A DNA stretch of 64,000 bases, from assembly GCA_013398175.1 (NCBI GenBank), contig VZRZ01006827.1:1032406-1096405 (forward strand), given 5' to 3'. A model generated the notes under the pieces. That model worked only from the letters and a program-made list of their open reading frames with translations, searched no databases and was not told the origin of the DNA. The DNA is from Climacteris rufus. Its lineage: Eukaryota > Chordata > Aves > Passeriformes > Climacteridae. The translations under genes were made by a program, and so were the position numbers. Shown here in pieces: positions 1-12,100 of the stretch (positions within the stretch are counted from its first letter, which is position 1; each line of letters begins with the position of its first letter).

Positions 1-2756
1 GTTGAAGGCTGCAGCTGGTGTTATATTCCTGGCTGGAAGTTGTCAGTACTAGATTTGAACAGAATGAAAGGTAAAAAGTATCTGAGTATGGTAAATGTCA
101 ATTAACAGGCTTGATGGGTGAAATCCTAGTCGCACTGAAGTCAAAGACAAAATGCAACTGGCCATGTTGTCTCTTTGTGCTTGTAATCAGAGTGAAGATG
201 TCTCTGAGGACTCTTTTTTCAACAACGTTGTTCAGCCATGTCCAAATAAGGGCTGTTAGGTGGATGCTTGACTTCCAGTTTTTACTTTCAAAACCAATAA
301 TCCTTTTTCCTTTTCTTTTCTTTTGAAGATTTCATGTTCCTGCCTCTCCATAGGTGTCAAAATGCATGATTTGACATTTGGTGCCCCAAAGGGAGGGGAA
401 GATGAGCATGGTGAATGGAGAACTGTCAAAGGCAGTCTTCTCCTCTTGAACAGTATTCCTCCAGCAGCCATGGATCTGCCCTAGAAAATTCCCAATTCAA
501 ACCACTAATCCTCCATCCCTTTCCCTCCCCTGTGGGGTCTTTCTGCTCCTGTAGCTGTACCAGTTCAGTAGTTTATATGGTTGAACTCCAAAGGGACATA
601 CAAAATATCTGTAATTTTTATGTTTTGCAGTGGGATTTTTTTTTCGATTTTGCCTACCAGGCAAAATTAACAACTGCAGAGTAGGTTAACTATGTTAGTT
701 CTCTTACACTGTATGTGCTTGATTCAAAACCAGTGGGAATAATTTAGTGACTTGGAACCCAACAGTGATTTTTTCTAAAACTTACCTATGGCTCCCACAT
801 GTGGAGTTTTGCCACTCCTTTTAGCAGGGTAAATATGCACCCTCCTGTGCATCAGTTGGGTGAATTCTGCTCTCGTTATGGAGTCTGTGCAGGGAAGGCA
901 ATCAAAGTATTTTGCAAATCTATTATAAAGATGGCCCAGGAATCCTCTAAATGGACTGGCCATATGAGAATTAGGTGAAATTGGGTATCTGGCCCTTTCT
1001 GACCAGCCAGATTGTCAGTGAGAAGTTTGGGAATTATCAGCCTTGGAAAAGAACTGGCATAGAGACTCATCCCTTCCATCCAACCTTTCAATGTTTCAGA
1101 GGCTCAGGAGAAGGTGAGAAAAACATGGTTTAGGCAGCAAGTTTATTATCTTTCCTCATCATCACTGAGGAATCCAGGAATGGCTTTAAAGCATAGGTCA
1201 GCCATTCTCCTTCATTAATTTTAACCAGTTTGAGGGCTGGTGCATCCACTCCTCAGGCATCATGCCAACCCGTTGTCAGTATCCCATTTTTTCCCTTCAC
1301 ACATGGGCTATCAGAATGGAGAGAGGTGGTTTTCCTCTTGCTTTGGAAGCAGAAAAAAAGACCGACACAGAGCAGGAGTCCACCTGTGGCAAGACAGAGG
1401 AAAAAGTAAGGAAGGGAAATGAATGTTATGCTCAGGAGAAATTAATTAGTTAACAATGAACAGGGGTTTGCAGCTGAGGTAAGGGCAATGCAATGCCATG
1501 GCACTTAGAGGCAAAGAGAATTTTTTGGAATAGCTCCAACTCTGTCCTCCTGTGCACAGCAATAGATAAACTTCTCACCAAGCAGTAGGGATATTTCTTT
1601 GTTCAGAGTGTTCTGCTGGTCCCTACCTGCACAGGGTCTTTGTCAGCAAAACGTCAACACAGACCTCAACTACCCACAGTCAAGAGAAGCTGACAACCTA
1701 AAACTAATTTTTCCTGCTACCACATATTAAGTAAGTGTTGAGAAGCTTCAGAGGGCAATAGTCATCCTCTCTGCTATGAAGATGAGTGCACCAAATCTCC
1801 CAAAACTGTTGTGTTTCACCTAAAATTCCAGAGCATGCAGGCTGCTACAACTCCATTCTTATTCCTCTGGCATAAAACATCCTCCCAGTATGGAGGGAAT
1901 GAACTAGGCTACTGCCTGTGGGCAAGAGCTGGGGGAAATATTCCTTGAAGGCATGCTTCTGAATTCCTGCAGATCAGGGACTAAATGTATATGAAGGCAG
2001 TGGTGTGTGTGTGTGAAGACAAACATGATGAGAGGCTTTAGTTTGCTTCCGATCTTATGAAACCTGTCTATTTGCAGTCCTGCCCTAACCCTGCCCATGA
2101 TATTCCTGGATGCATGTGAATTTCAAATTCTGGAATATTATAAACACATCTTAAAAGTCTGTTAAACTTTTCCTACATCTACTCTACATAACCCAGTCTC
2201 TGTCTCTAATGAAAGCAGCCTGTCATTGTAGCCTCACTCTCCTTCTCTTCCCAATCTGTTGCGAAACCCATGAGGCTAAGCCTTGAGCTGGGGATAATTC
2301 TGTGTTATTTCAGAAGTCCAGGGTTGGTGTAGGGGTGTAGTTACATTTTCAGCACAATTAATAAAGTACCAAGTATATTGTTGATATCCAAGCTGGGGCC
2401 AGACATACAGAAATGGAGGGCAGATCATGAGAGGCATAGGTCTGGTTCAATCTCCTTATTTTTGCTGAGGTACTGAGTGTGAGCTCAAAGGAGATGTAAT
2501 GTTGCGTGCCCAGGTGTCTGTTGCCCTGATTTTTGCAGTTCTGGATGTTATCATTTTTTGTAGCTAGTTTCTCACAGTTTTCTCTGTAAACATGGCCATG
2601 TTATTGTAACTGTCTTATCATTACATTCCTTTCTCCTGGACACAGAACTTTAATGGACATTTCCTTTGACCATTGTAATTGAGGGAGGAAGAACTGATTT
2701 CCTCCAATGAGTAGTGATTTCTAAATGCATATAAAAAATAAAGAAGGCGGGTCTTG

Positions 2757-2778
2757 CCCTTCCTTCCTTCCTTCCTTC
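2757..2778 (+). repeat. (CTTC)n short microsatellite
   Basis: About five tandem CTTC/TTCC units in unannotated sequence. Confidence 0.85.
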
Positions 2779-5700
2779 TCTCTGATCCTGGTAACAGGTG
2801 TCTCTGGCTCTTCCTTTTGTGTTGTTACTGCGACAGGTGTCCACCTACATCTGGCAGGCAAACAGAGGCTGAGAACAACCTTCTATGTGTTGCTGGAAGT
2901 TGAGCACCCCAAACCACTGGTTTTCTGGTGACTGGGCAGAATGGAGAACAGATAGCAGATATTCCAGTGGCCTTCTGAACCAGGAATAAGGAGAAAACTG
3001 TTGCCAGAAAGCTGGAAGGGACCTTCTTCTAAAGGAAGACAACAGAAAGGACATGTCATGGGAAAAAAGTATTCTCCAGAAGAAAAGAGTGAAGTGGAAA
3101 ATTCCAAGCAGTTCTACTGTTTTACCCATCGAGTTTCTTCTACTTTTTCATCTGTGGGTTATTTTTGTTTTCTCTATGCACTTTGGTGTTTCTGACTCCT
3201 TAAAGCCTCTCTGTTCTGCTTTGCAAAGCATCAGGGATGCATAGCAAGTTGATTATCCTCATGAAGCAGCTACCATAACATTGAGATTCAGGCATTTTCT
3301 TTATCATTAGCCTAACAAAGCATATAGAGTTGTAGCTAACTGGAAAGACACAGTACATTATTATTGTTATTATTTCTATTTTTGAAAACCAGGACACCAT
3401 GGTGTGGGGAGGGGGTGGGATGCACGAGTGCGTAGACAGACAGTCATTTAATCTGAAATGGAGAGCAAAATGTAATTGGTATGCTTAGACTCATTAGTAT
3501 GCTGCAGCCTGGGTCTATGATTCCTATTAGAAAAAAATATTAAAGAGCCACTGTTCAGGGAATTGAAGGTGGCACAAACAATTTAGTGGAGTTTTTCATC
3601 AATATCTTGCAGAGGAGTTGCACATTTTTGACTTTTAGAACTGGAATGCGATATTTAAGGAGAATATACTGCATCAACTGTACTTGCAATATAGCACATC
3701 ATCCTTTGAAACATAAATCTTTCCAAATAATTTCTTTGTTTGGTCTGTATCCTTGGGCTGCAACAGTTATTTAGGTTTTTGTTTTTAAGTGGTTTTTTTC
3801 TACCAAAGTAAAATAGAAACAAAACAAAAAGCCAAAAGAAAATTGCCATTCATGTTCTTATGATGAGACCGAAAAAAAAAAAAATTGAAAACCAGAACGT
3901 GTATGTTTCTTTTACATACTTCTAGTCAAAAAATAGGATGAATAATAATATTTTCATTAAAACAGTGCAAAGGAAATTACAGGGCTTCATCCAAAATTAA
4001 ATTATTTTCTTTATAAAAATATTAAGTATTTAAAATAATTGGATTCTTTATGTATTATTTATAGTCAATAGTTCCATATTTAATTGTGACTGTGTTAAGT
4101 CAGATTTAATGCCAGACTTAATGATAAGCCTCTTAACATAAAGTAGTTTTTCAGTATGCTAGAAATTATCATAAACTCCCTGCGCTTGTGTGAAAATTAA
4201 CCCTATACAAAACTATGTATATGACACTAATGGAGATACATGGTATTCCAGCATTTCATTGAACTGGTGTTATAATGTGGGTTTGTTTTAATACACCAAG
4301 GTCTGACTTAAAGAAAGCAAATTTAAAATTCTGCATTAAGTCCCCAAAGATTGAATATACCCACACCAAATGTCACAGTTCAGAACCTCTAAAACGATGG
4401 CATATTTTCTTGCCTATTAAATATTTACATGTTTTAATTATAAGTTTTATTTGGAAGAAATCCCTTCCCATTTTCAAAAGCTATCACATATGCTGTTCCC
4501 AAAATATGTTTTAGAAACCTTGCACAAATTTCCTTCTAGAACAGAGATGCCAGCAGAGACATTTTAATATATTACATTTAATCACAATATTGCATTTCAT
4601 TCACCTAGAAATTCATTAATCATAATTCACACCACAAGAAACCATATTAAAATATAGTGATAGTGGGCAAGCAGATCTGTGTTCACAGCAGTGTTATTTA
4701 AACAACTTATACACCCTTGTACTTACTCAATTAACCTGCAGTAATAATCTTCATTATTACTATTCTACATATCTCATCTGGAAGATGGCCTATGCTGACA
4801 GTATAAATATCACCATACTAAAAGGTTTACTGGAGCTGATATGCTATTTCTCTCCTGTAAATTGAATGGGTAACTTTCAGGGACACCTTAAATCTTCATG
4901 TTTAGGCAAAGTTTTGGTCCCTTTTATGTCACACTGTAATCCTGAGTCTGAAACTGATGTGTTTACAGCTCATGGGTCAGAGATTTAGATATGCTAGAAA
5001 GAAGGATACTTTTGCTTCTTTTGGCTTTTGTTTATATATATGTGTTTTAAGGTGTTTCTCACTTGGTATGGATGAGGCTTCTCTCTGCCTATTTAGCTAG
5101 GATGAAAATGACAGTTGAGAAAATTGTGAATAGTATTGTCATATTAGTAGGAACATTATGAATTATTTATATATAGCATACACAAGGTGCTAGACATTTA
5201 ATATGCACGTAATCAGACTGCTTGCCATTTCTGAAGTCAGAATTGTTGCTGAGGAGTTATTACTAATAAGTAAGAGATGACTGGGACAGGATACAGTCAT
5301 ACAAACTCATGGCTGAAATATTTGTTGTTGATTCTTTTGCCTTTTTCAGGTTTCTCTCTCGTTTCCCCATCCTATTTAATTTTACAGCCAACTGTGCCCA
5401 TGCTCAGTACTTGGTGAAAGCTGCCAGCAGACACTATAGCAGTGCACTGCTGATCCCAGCTCTTCAGAGTGCTTCCAAAGCACTGGGGTTGTTCTATGGG
5501 GTGAGAAGTTTTTAGCAGGTGTCATTGTGAGGAGCTGAGCTAGCTATATTATCATGTTGGAGACAAGAGCTAAGGCTAGGGGATCCATGATCTCCACCAC
5601 TCATTTCCAGCACTGGATCTCATAGCAGAGTCTAGAGAGACATCTTTATGAAGGGCAAACCACAGTGTCTGGCTCACATAAGTTCTAGTGCAAACAGTCA

Positions 5701-6539
5701 TGTGAACCATGCCAGTGTGAGTGAGGATGAAACCCACCACAAGCAATTCCTTTGAGCTGAGGAGATGAAGCAATGCCACTGGCATGCCAAAGAGGTACAT
5801 TAATGCTCAGCTCTAGCCCCCTGAGAACCTGAAGTGCTCAGGTAGCTCCCAGCACTTAGGTGGGAGCTGGTTACTCCAAGACAATAGGAGAATAAGCTTG
5901 TTGCTTTGGTATGAGGGAAAATTACACTTGGGCCTCTCCCAGAAACTGTATGTTAGTGTGGTGGTTGATATTTGCTTTATTTGCAGAGACAATATTTTTG
6001 CTGCTGGTCAATGATGCATACTTCAAATGCTGCCCATAGACCTGGAGGTGCTTTGTAATAGGTGACCCCTGTAAAAAAAATGACAGAAAATTAGCTTACT
6101 GGCAGCTCTGGGAAGAGAGAGTTTTAACAGCACAGCAGTTTCACAGTACATTGCTTATCAAGTGATTCCTCCTTGATCCTCCAGTAAATGCAATCGGTAC
6201 CCAGTGTTCTAGCCAAATATGCAAAGTGTCTGTGATAGTGGTATGAGGAGCAGAGAACTGGATGCTTGAAGAGCATGGACTGGTGCAGCTGTCACTAGCA
6301 GGCAGTATGGCAAGCTTGGAAACCAGGCAAATATGAGATGCCAAAAGATACAGGGTGAGTGGCGTTTTTGCACCACTCCCCTACAAAGAGCCCTCCACAA
6401 GTATAAGCACCACAATACTGTATATTGCATGAAAATCTGATGGATTATGGTAATGTCAATGTGGTCACAGACATGGAGGTGACCCAGGTGCAGCTTTTTC
6501 AGCAGAGATCCAACCATTTCCAGTATTTTCTCTGTGAAA

Positions 6540-7050
6540 GCCTGCAGAAAGTGCCGGATCCTTGGGTACAACCGCCAGGGCCCTTTGGGGGTGAGGGCCT
6601 CTCCATGGGAGAGCCAGGGCCCATCCCATCTCCCCAGTCAGGAGCAGGACAGACAGGGGTCACCAGGAAAACCTCAGCCCTGGCCACCAGGCACCTTCCT
6701 GGGGACGATCAAGGCAGGGCCAGGACACCAGTCTATGAGCAGGGGTCAGGACATAGGCTCAGATAAAGCCCCAGGGTGCCCCCATAGGGCCATGGAGGTA
6801 GGCCAAAGCTCAGGGATACCCTGGCCAGGCAGGGCAGGGCTGTAGAGGGCTGGAGACCAGTCCTGCAATGGCCTTGCTGGGAGAGGGACTGATGGTCGAA
6901 ATGGGGTGGTAGGACATAGGCTGGGTGGGGGGAACCGTGGGGTTTCAGCCAAGGACACAGGGTGCTGTAAGTGCCCTCAGGGTCCTGGCAATAGTCGCTG
7001 GCAGCTCTCTGTGTCCACATTCAGACAGAGGCAGATGTGTGTATGAGTTC
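6540..7050. other. GC-rich block of unknown origin
   Basis: About 500 bases, clearly more GC-rich than the surroundings, rich in CAGGG/CCCAG-type words and with few CpGs. Overlapping proline-, glycine- and leucine-rich ORFs occur on both strands (for example 6534-6845 +, 6733-7020 -), as expected when GC-rich DNA lacks stops. I recognise no domain, splice structure or repeat family. It could be an old repeat, a CpG-depleted regulatory element or an exon of an unrecognised RNA. Confidence 0.45.
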
Positions 7051-8591
7051 CCAGTCTGTGGTTACAAACCAGACCCCAGAAGTATGACAGAACATTTAGA
7101 AGTAATGATATGGTGGGGAAATTACCTTATGCTGCTATTTAGTCCCATCTCTTGTCCCTCCCTGGGAAGCACCTATTTTGACTATGAGAGTAATATAATG
7201 TGCTTATGTTTGAAGGAAGAGACACCTTTGAGTGTATGTGTGTTGCTTAGATAGCTTACACATAAAAGCTTGTGATTCAAGGAGCTAACTGTCTAGCAGA
7301 GATAGGCAGTACCAGCAGAAGCAGCATTAAACTGAGAGATGAGATAGCATGCAATAATGCAAAGAGAGACAAGCAAAATCCTCTTGGTGAGTGTATGCTG
7401 TGGGTGCAGATGTTACAGCTTTAAGCTTATACTTGCCAGGTTTCCTTCCATATGGGCTGATAGACAAGTCTGGCACTGCAGTGACAGCAGAGGTTTTCCA
7501 GGGAACAGAGCACTGGCTGAGAGAACCTGCACCATAACCACAAGGCTACTCTGCCCAATGGAAGAGAGAAGATATTCAAACCACAAAAGCAATGTTAGCA
7601 GAAGTTCAGGCATTTCTAATAGGAAGATGAAGAAGAACTGACAGCTGATAAAATATTATGACTACAAAGTTGCAGAGAAAGTGACAAGGACTGTGTGGTG
7701 AAAGAGTCCAGGAGAGTAGGCTGAAACATCTGACATAGAGGGATCTCTCAGGGACTAAAGCAGAAGACCGGATCCCTGGATATTTGGCTTACAGACAGGA
7801 GAGAATCACTTGCAAACAGTAGATTTTGTGGCTGGTTGTCAAAAAGAGTATCAGATTTGCTATGGAAAGAAAATAGAGTCAGTGAGAAAAAGAAAAGCTG
7901 CAGCAAATGTTGTTATGGGGATGACCTGGTAGTTAAGTACATAGGGAAGGAAACTAAAGAGGAAATAATGGAAAATACACAAGGGATACATTGCTCTCTT
8001 GGAGCAATGAGAACTAGCCTGATGGAGCCTGCAGCTAAAACCAGAGCAGAGCACAGTAGGTCAGAAAGGCTGGGAAAGCTGGTTAAAGAAAATCACTGTA
8101 TTTATAAAGCAAAGGGAAAAAAAGACAGATGTAACTGGGCTTTTGACAGTTGATTTAACGGCTCACTTTTAATTATATTTTGTCATTTGAAGTGAAATGT
8201 ATTCCCTTGAAACATTGTATCCACATAGCTCTTATCCTTTCTTCAAACTATATTGCACCCATCCTCTTAAAGATTAACAAGATTTCATGAGCTCTATTGT
8301 TGCTAATTCATCTCTCTTTTATTCTGACAATGTGACTTTTGTTTACAATTAGTACAGCTAACATTATGCAGGGTCATGTGGGTCAAAAGAAGAGGATTTC
8401 TATTCAACATGGAAAGAAAATAAATGAGTCCTGTCCTCTGGAGTGCTTGTTAGTTTTGTTTCGTATTGAAGAAAAATCTCCCAGATATAGATCTTTTGGT
8501 GGGACTTAATCAACCATGAGCATCTGATTCCAAAAGCTATGTTTGAAGACTTCTCTTTACTACACCTTACCTTTGGAAGTACCTTAGCTTC

Positions 8592-8596
8592 ACGGG
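8592..8596. repeat. Left target-site duplication of the solo LTR
   Basis: ACGGG directly abuts the 5' TG of the LTR and pairs with ATGGG at 9134-9138. The single difference is a CpG deamination-type change. Confidence 0.7.
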
Positions 8597-9133
8597 TGTA
8601 TTGGTTCTAATGGAGGTAGAGTTCAGCAGCCCTGCCAGTGCTGTGCTTCAGTTGATAACACAGCAGTGTTTTGGTGACTGCTGAGGAGCACTGTCCCTCT
8701 AACATTCTCCCTCATCAAGGGGCAGGGAATGGGCAAGACCTCGGGAGGGAAAACAAGCAGGCCAGCTGACCCAAAGGAACCAAAGGGATATTCCATACCA
8801 TATGACGTCAGCTCAGATATAAAAGCGGAGAGAGAGAGAGGAGGAGGGGGCAGCATTCGTTAATGTCTGCCTTCTGACAGAACCACTACATGTGCTGAGG
8901 CCCTGCTTTCCAGGACATGCCTGAACATTGCTTGCTGATGGGAAGTAGAAACTGACTTCTCCTTCTTTTGCTTATGGGCGTGCAGATCCTGCTTTTGCTT
9001 TTCTGTAGCTTCAATAAAACTGCCTTATCTCAACCCACTGGTTCATCTTGTCCTTTCCCCTGTCCCTCTGGGGGAGGGAGCTATAGGGCAACTTGGTGGG
9101 CACCTGGCACCTAGCCAGAGTCAAACCATCACA
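8597..9133 (+). mobile_element. Solo LTR of an avian ERVL-like endogenous retrovirus
   Basis: The element begins TG and ends CA (537 bp). It is flanked by a near-perfect 5-bp duplication, ACGGG at 8592-8596 and ATGGG at 9134-9138, which differ by one CpG-to-TpG transition. Inside, in + orientation, are a perfect palindromic CRE (TGACGTCA, 8803-8810), a TATA box (TATAAAAG, 8818-8825), a GA-rich stretch, and a polyadenylation signal (AATAAA, 9013-9018) followed by the CTGCCTTATCTCAACCCA motif I associate with avian ERVL-type LTRs. A GGGGGAGGGAG stretch follows in U5. There is no internal gag/pol on either side, so this is a recombined solo LTR with no coding capacity. Confidence 0.85.
8803..8825 (+). 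promoter_or_regulatory. LTR core promoter: CRE plus TATA box
   Basis: A consensus cAMP-response element (TGACGTCA) stands 7 bases upstream of TATAAAAG. This arrangement is typical of the U3 promoter of avian ERVL-like LTRs. Whether it is still active cannot be judged. Confidence 0.6.
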
Positions 9134-9138
9134 ATGGG
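9134..9138. repeat. Right target-site duplication of the solo LTR
   Basis: ATGGG directly follows the terminal CA of the LTR and pairs with ACGGG at 8592-8596. Confidence 0.7.
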
Positions 9139-12100
9139 TTCTGCAGATTTTTACCTGGTTTCTTATGATAGTATGACCAATGTCATAATCCAGAAGACGT
9201 TTTATCTACAGATTCTCTTCGAATACATTTTGAACTCAGTATTTTGCTTCAACCACAAATAAAACTGGAAAGACAGTCTTAAACTTTCATCAAGTTTGAT
9301 GAAAATAAGCAGCTATGTTGAAGAGTAAGACTGTAATTAGGGTGCTCACTGTGATAAAACATGCAGCATGAGTTTAATCCTTATTAGACACTGAAGTCTC
9401 TATGAGAGAGGAGAGAATCACAAATCCCAGTTGTGGTCTCAGAAATCTCAGGTCAGAACTCATATTCTGTCAGAGAGTATAAAACCCAAAAAAAAAAAAA
9501 AAAGAGCTTTTTGTAGCATTGCTCACAAAAAAAATTCTCTTTTTACTCTAGTTTTAGTTTAGTTAATTATTTTATTCATTTGACTCTGAAAATGCTTTAA
9601 GACTTGGTTTGTTCCCTATCAGCTTCCCTCTGTTTTGAAAGAGAAGAGCAATCATCTCCAACCTGAGATCAAATCCAGAGGAAACTTTCCCTCAGAGGAG
9701 TCATCTACAGGCCAGCTTGACCAGCCTTCAGAGGCCATGGGCAGTCTCCTGGGGAGGTCAGTACAGCTGTGTCTTCCTTCAGAACAGTTTGAGAGCACCC
9801 TCCTCCTCCTTCTCTTAGTGTACAATCTTTGCATGTGGTTTCTGTGCTCATCTACCAAGTCGTCCACTGTTCACTGCTCAGTTCTGCTTTGCTTGAAGGG
9901 CCCTCTGAAAAACTCTAACCTTCAGGCCAGGACTGCTCTGGGGCAAGGACACAGGTACATCGGGGCTGTGCCAGTGTGCACTGCACACGTTCAGACATGA
10001 TGTAATGGACTGGGTGTAAAGCTATAGTCTGTACTGGTTCAGAGGCTCACATGAGACTTTAGTTCTTTTCTGGGTTGTTGGATTAAACTATACTGGAACC
10101 CAAGCCTCTCTTCTCACAGCTGGACATTTTTTCCTTAAGTTATGAGATTTATAACATAATCAAATATATTACATCAACCCCTTCCTCCTGTTTCCTGTAA
10201 CTATCTTGCTTTATTTTTATAGAGCGACACACTTTCAATATAGGAGCAGCTGAGCATCCTTTTCCATGCTAGCCTACAGCTTCCTGGTTTTGTCTTTGTG
10301 TGAGGAGTAAGGAGAATAATGATTACCTCAGCAATGGAATTGAGATCCTGCTTAGGCCTTGGGAAGAAAGAAAGTACAGATGTCAATCTTCAAGAGAGAG
10401 TTCTGGTAGCAACTTCTGCCGGAGGGACAGGACTTGAGACTTATAGCTATCATTAGCTGCATGTGTCGATTAGCTCTAGGCAGCTTCCTGCCCAGCATGC
10501 TGGCTATTTGTGAGCCCATTTTGCACATGAGAATGCCTGTGTGACACACGGTTTTGTGGTGCCGTTGGAGACAAGGCTGGATGTGCTGTCAGCTGGGGAA
10601 ATGGCATTGTGTGTCATGCCGGTAGGGTGCAGTTGCACAGGGCACTCCATGGTCATCTGAGTCTCTACTGTGCAGTGTTAGAAACAGATCTGTCATTTAA
10701 CTACTGCAGAACAGAAGCACTGCAGCTCATGCTAATTTGCCCTCTTCTCAAGGCTGCTTGAAATTTTGGAGATAGCTGGTCAAACTTTGCATAGTGTTTC
10801 CCTGCAAGACGATGACGTACAAGATCACCTGTACCAGGACTTTTTTAGGTTGCATAAGAAATCTGGAATCTCAGAAGGAGAAGACAGTTAAGAGTTCATC
10901 ACCATGGCACCTAGTTTTGCTCCATTACATTTTGAACCTAACTTTTAATCTTGGTCATTGACCATCTGTTTTTCATTAATTAAACTGGATGTTCTGAAAC
11001 TCCAAAATTCTGTCAGTCTTTGTAGTTGTATAATGAATTTAAACCTCCTGTAATTCAACCTGAAGTCCTATAAATAGATTTTATCTTGGGCTGCCTTTCA
11101 TTTTCAGCAATCACACTATCTGTGGCTAACTGTTTGCTGTCTGCCTGCTTGCACTTTTGCCTCTGAGTATAACCAAGCAGGTACCATGTTCTCACTTCAT
11201 GACTGTTTCTGCTGTTGTATGGATTCCTATGCAGGGATAAGTCTTTGCTCCCGTATGAATGACAACTGCATCTTTTTCCCTGGTATGTGATGACTATTCA
11301 AGAATACATGGGTCATACAACCCTACAGCATTGCCTCATAGGTCACACGTGTAAAGGCTCTGTGAACTGCTGAGCTCACTTTCTGCAGGAGCCCTGGTGA
11401 TAAAGCTTGACTTTGGTTGGGGAGCTGGCACTTCAACAAAGAGCCCCAGGGTGAATAATGATCACAAGCAGCACAAATATGTGGCTTTTCAAACCTCTTC
11501 TGAGTAATGTGAGAGGCTGGTGAATGTAATCTTTTTCTATTTAATGTTCAACTATCCTTGGCATAAAAATCTTCACTGGTCTATGACATCATGGAGGTGT
11601 CTGACTCAGAACAATGAGTAGCATGAAAAATGTAATGTTGACAATTTCTTTTTTTAATGTATTAATGAAGAGGAAATACTTTTAGATTTCTGTGGTGGCT
11701 GTTGAAATCTAAACATAAAACAGTTCCTGGCTTTGATAAAGTCAAATATCAGACTCCTGAACTGAGATCAGATTCTGCAGATGTAGGCACACATAACTTT
11801 GTTTGTTTTAAGTTTTTTCCCAGGATAAAAGAGGTGATCAGTGGTTTCAAACTGAGCATATATTTTAATTAATTAGTTATTTGCCAGGAGGTAGTAGTCA
11901 CTAATATGTGACTGCTCTGTACAAATTACTTCTGTAAAGTAAACTGGTATTTTTACATGAATGTGAATGAGGTGCTCAAACTACATTAGAATAGACTTGG
12001 AGCAACCGACTCCTTAAATCTCATGTGAAAAACATGGTCATAGCCTATTGTGACTGTACCAGAGCATGTTGGGAACACTAAGGTTTGGGATTTTTTTCAG

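Larger units (their letters stand above)
1..8591. other. Gene-free stretch, mostly unique AT-rich sequence
   Basis: Only short ORFs without splice context or recognisable domains. Apart from the CTTC run and the GC-rich block, nothing identifiable was seen. If the dynein locus is complete, its upstream exons should lie here or further out, but no P-loop or AAA1-2 motif was recognised. Confidence 0.5.
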
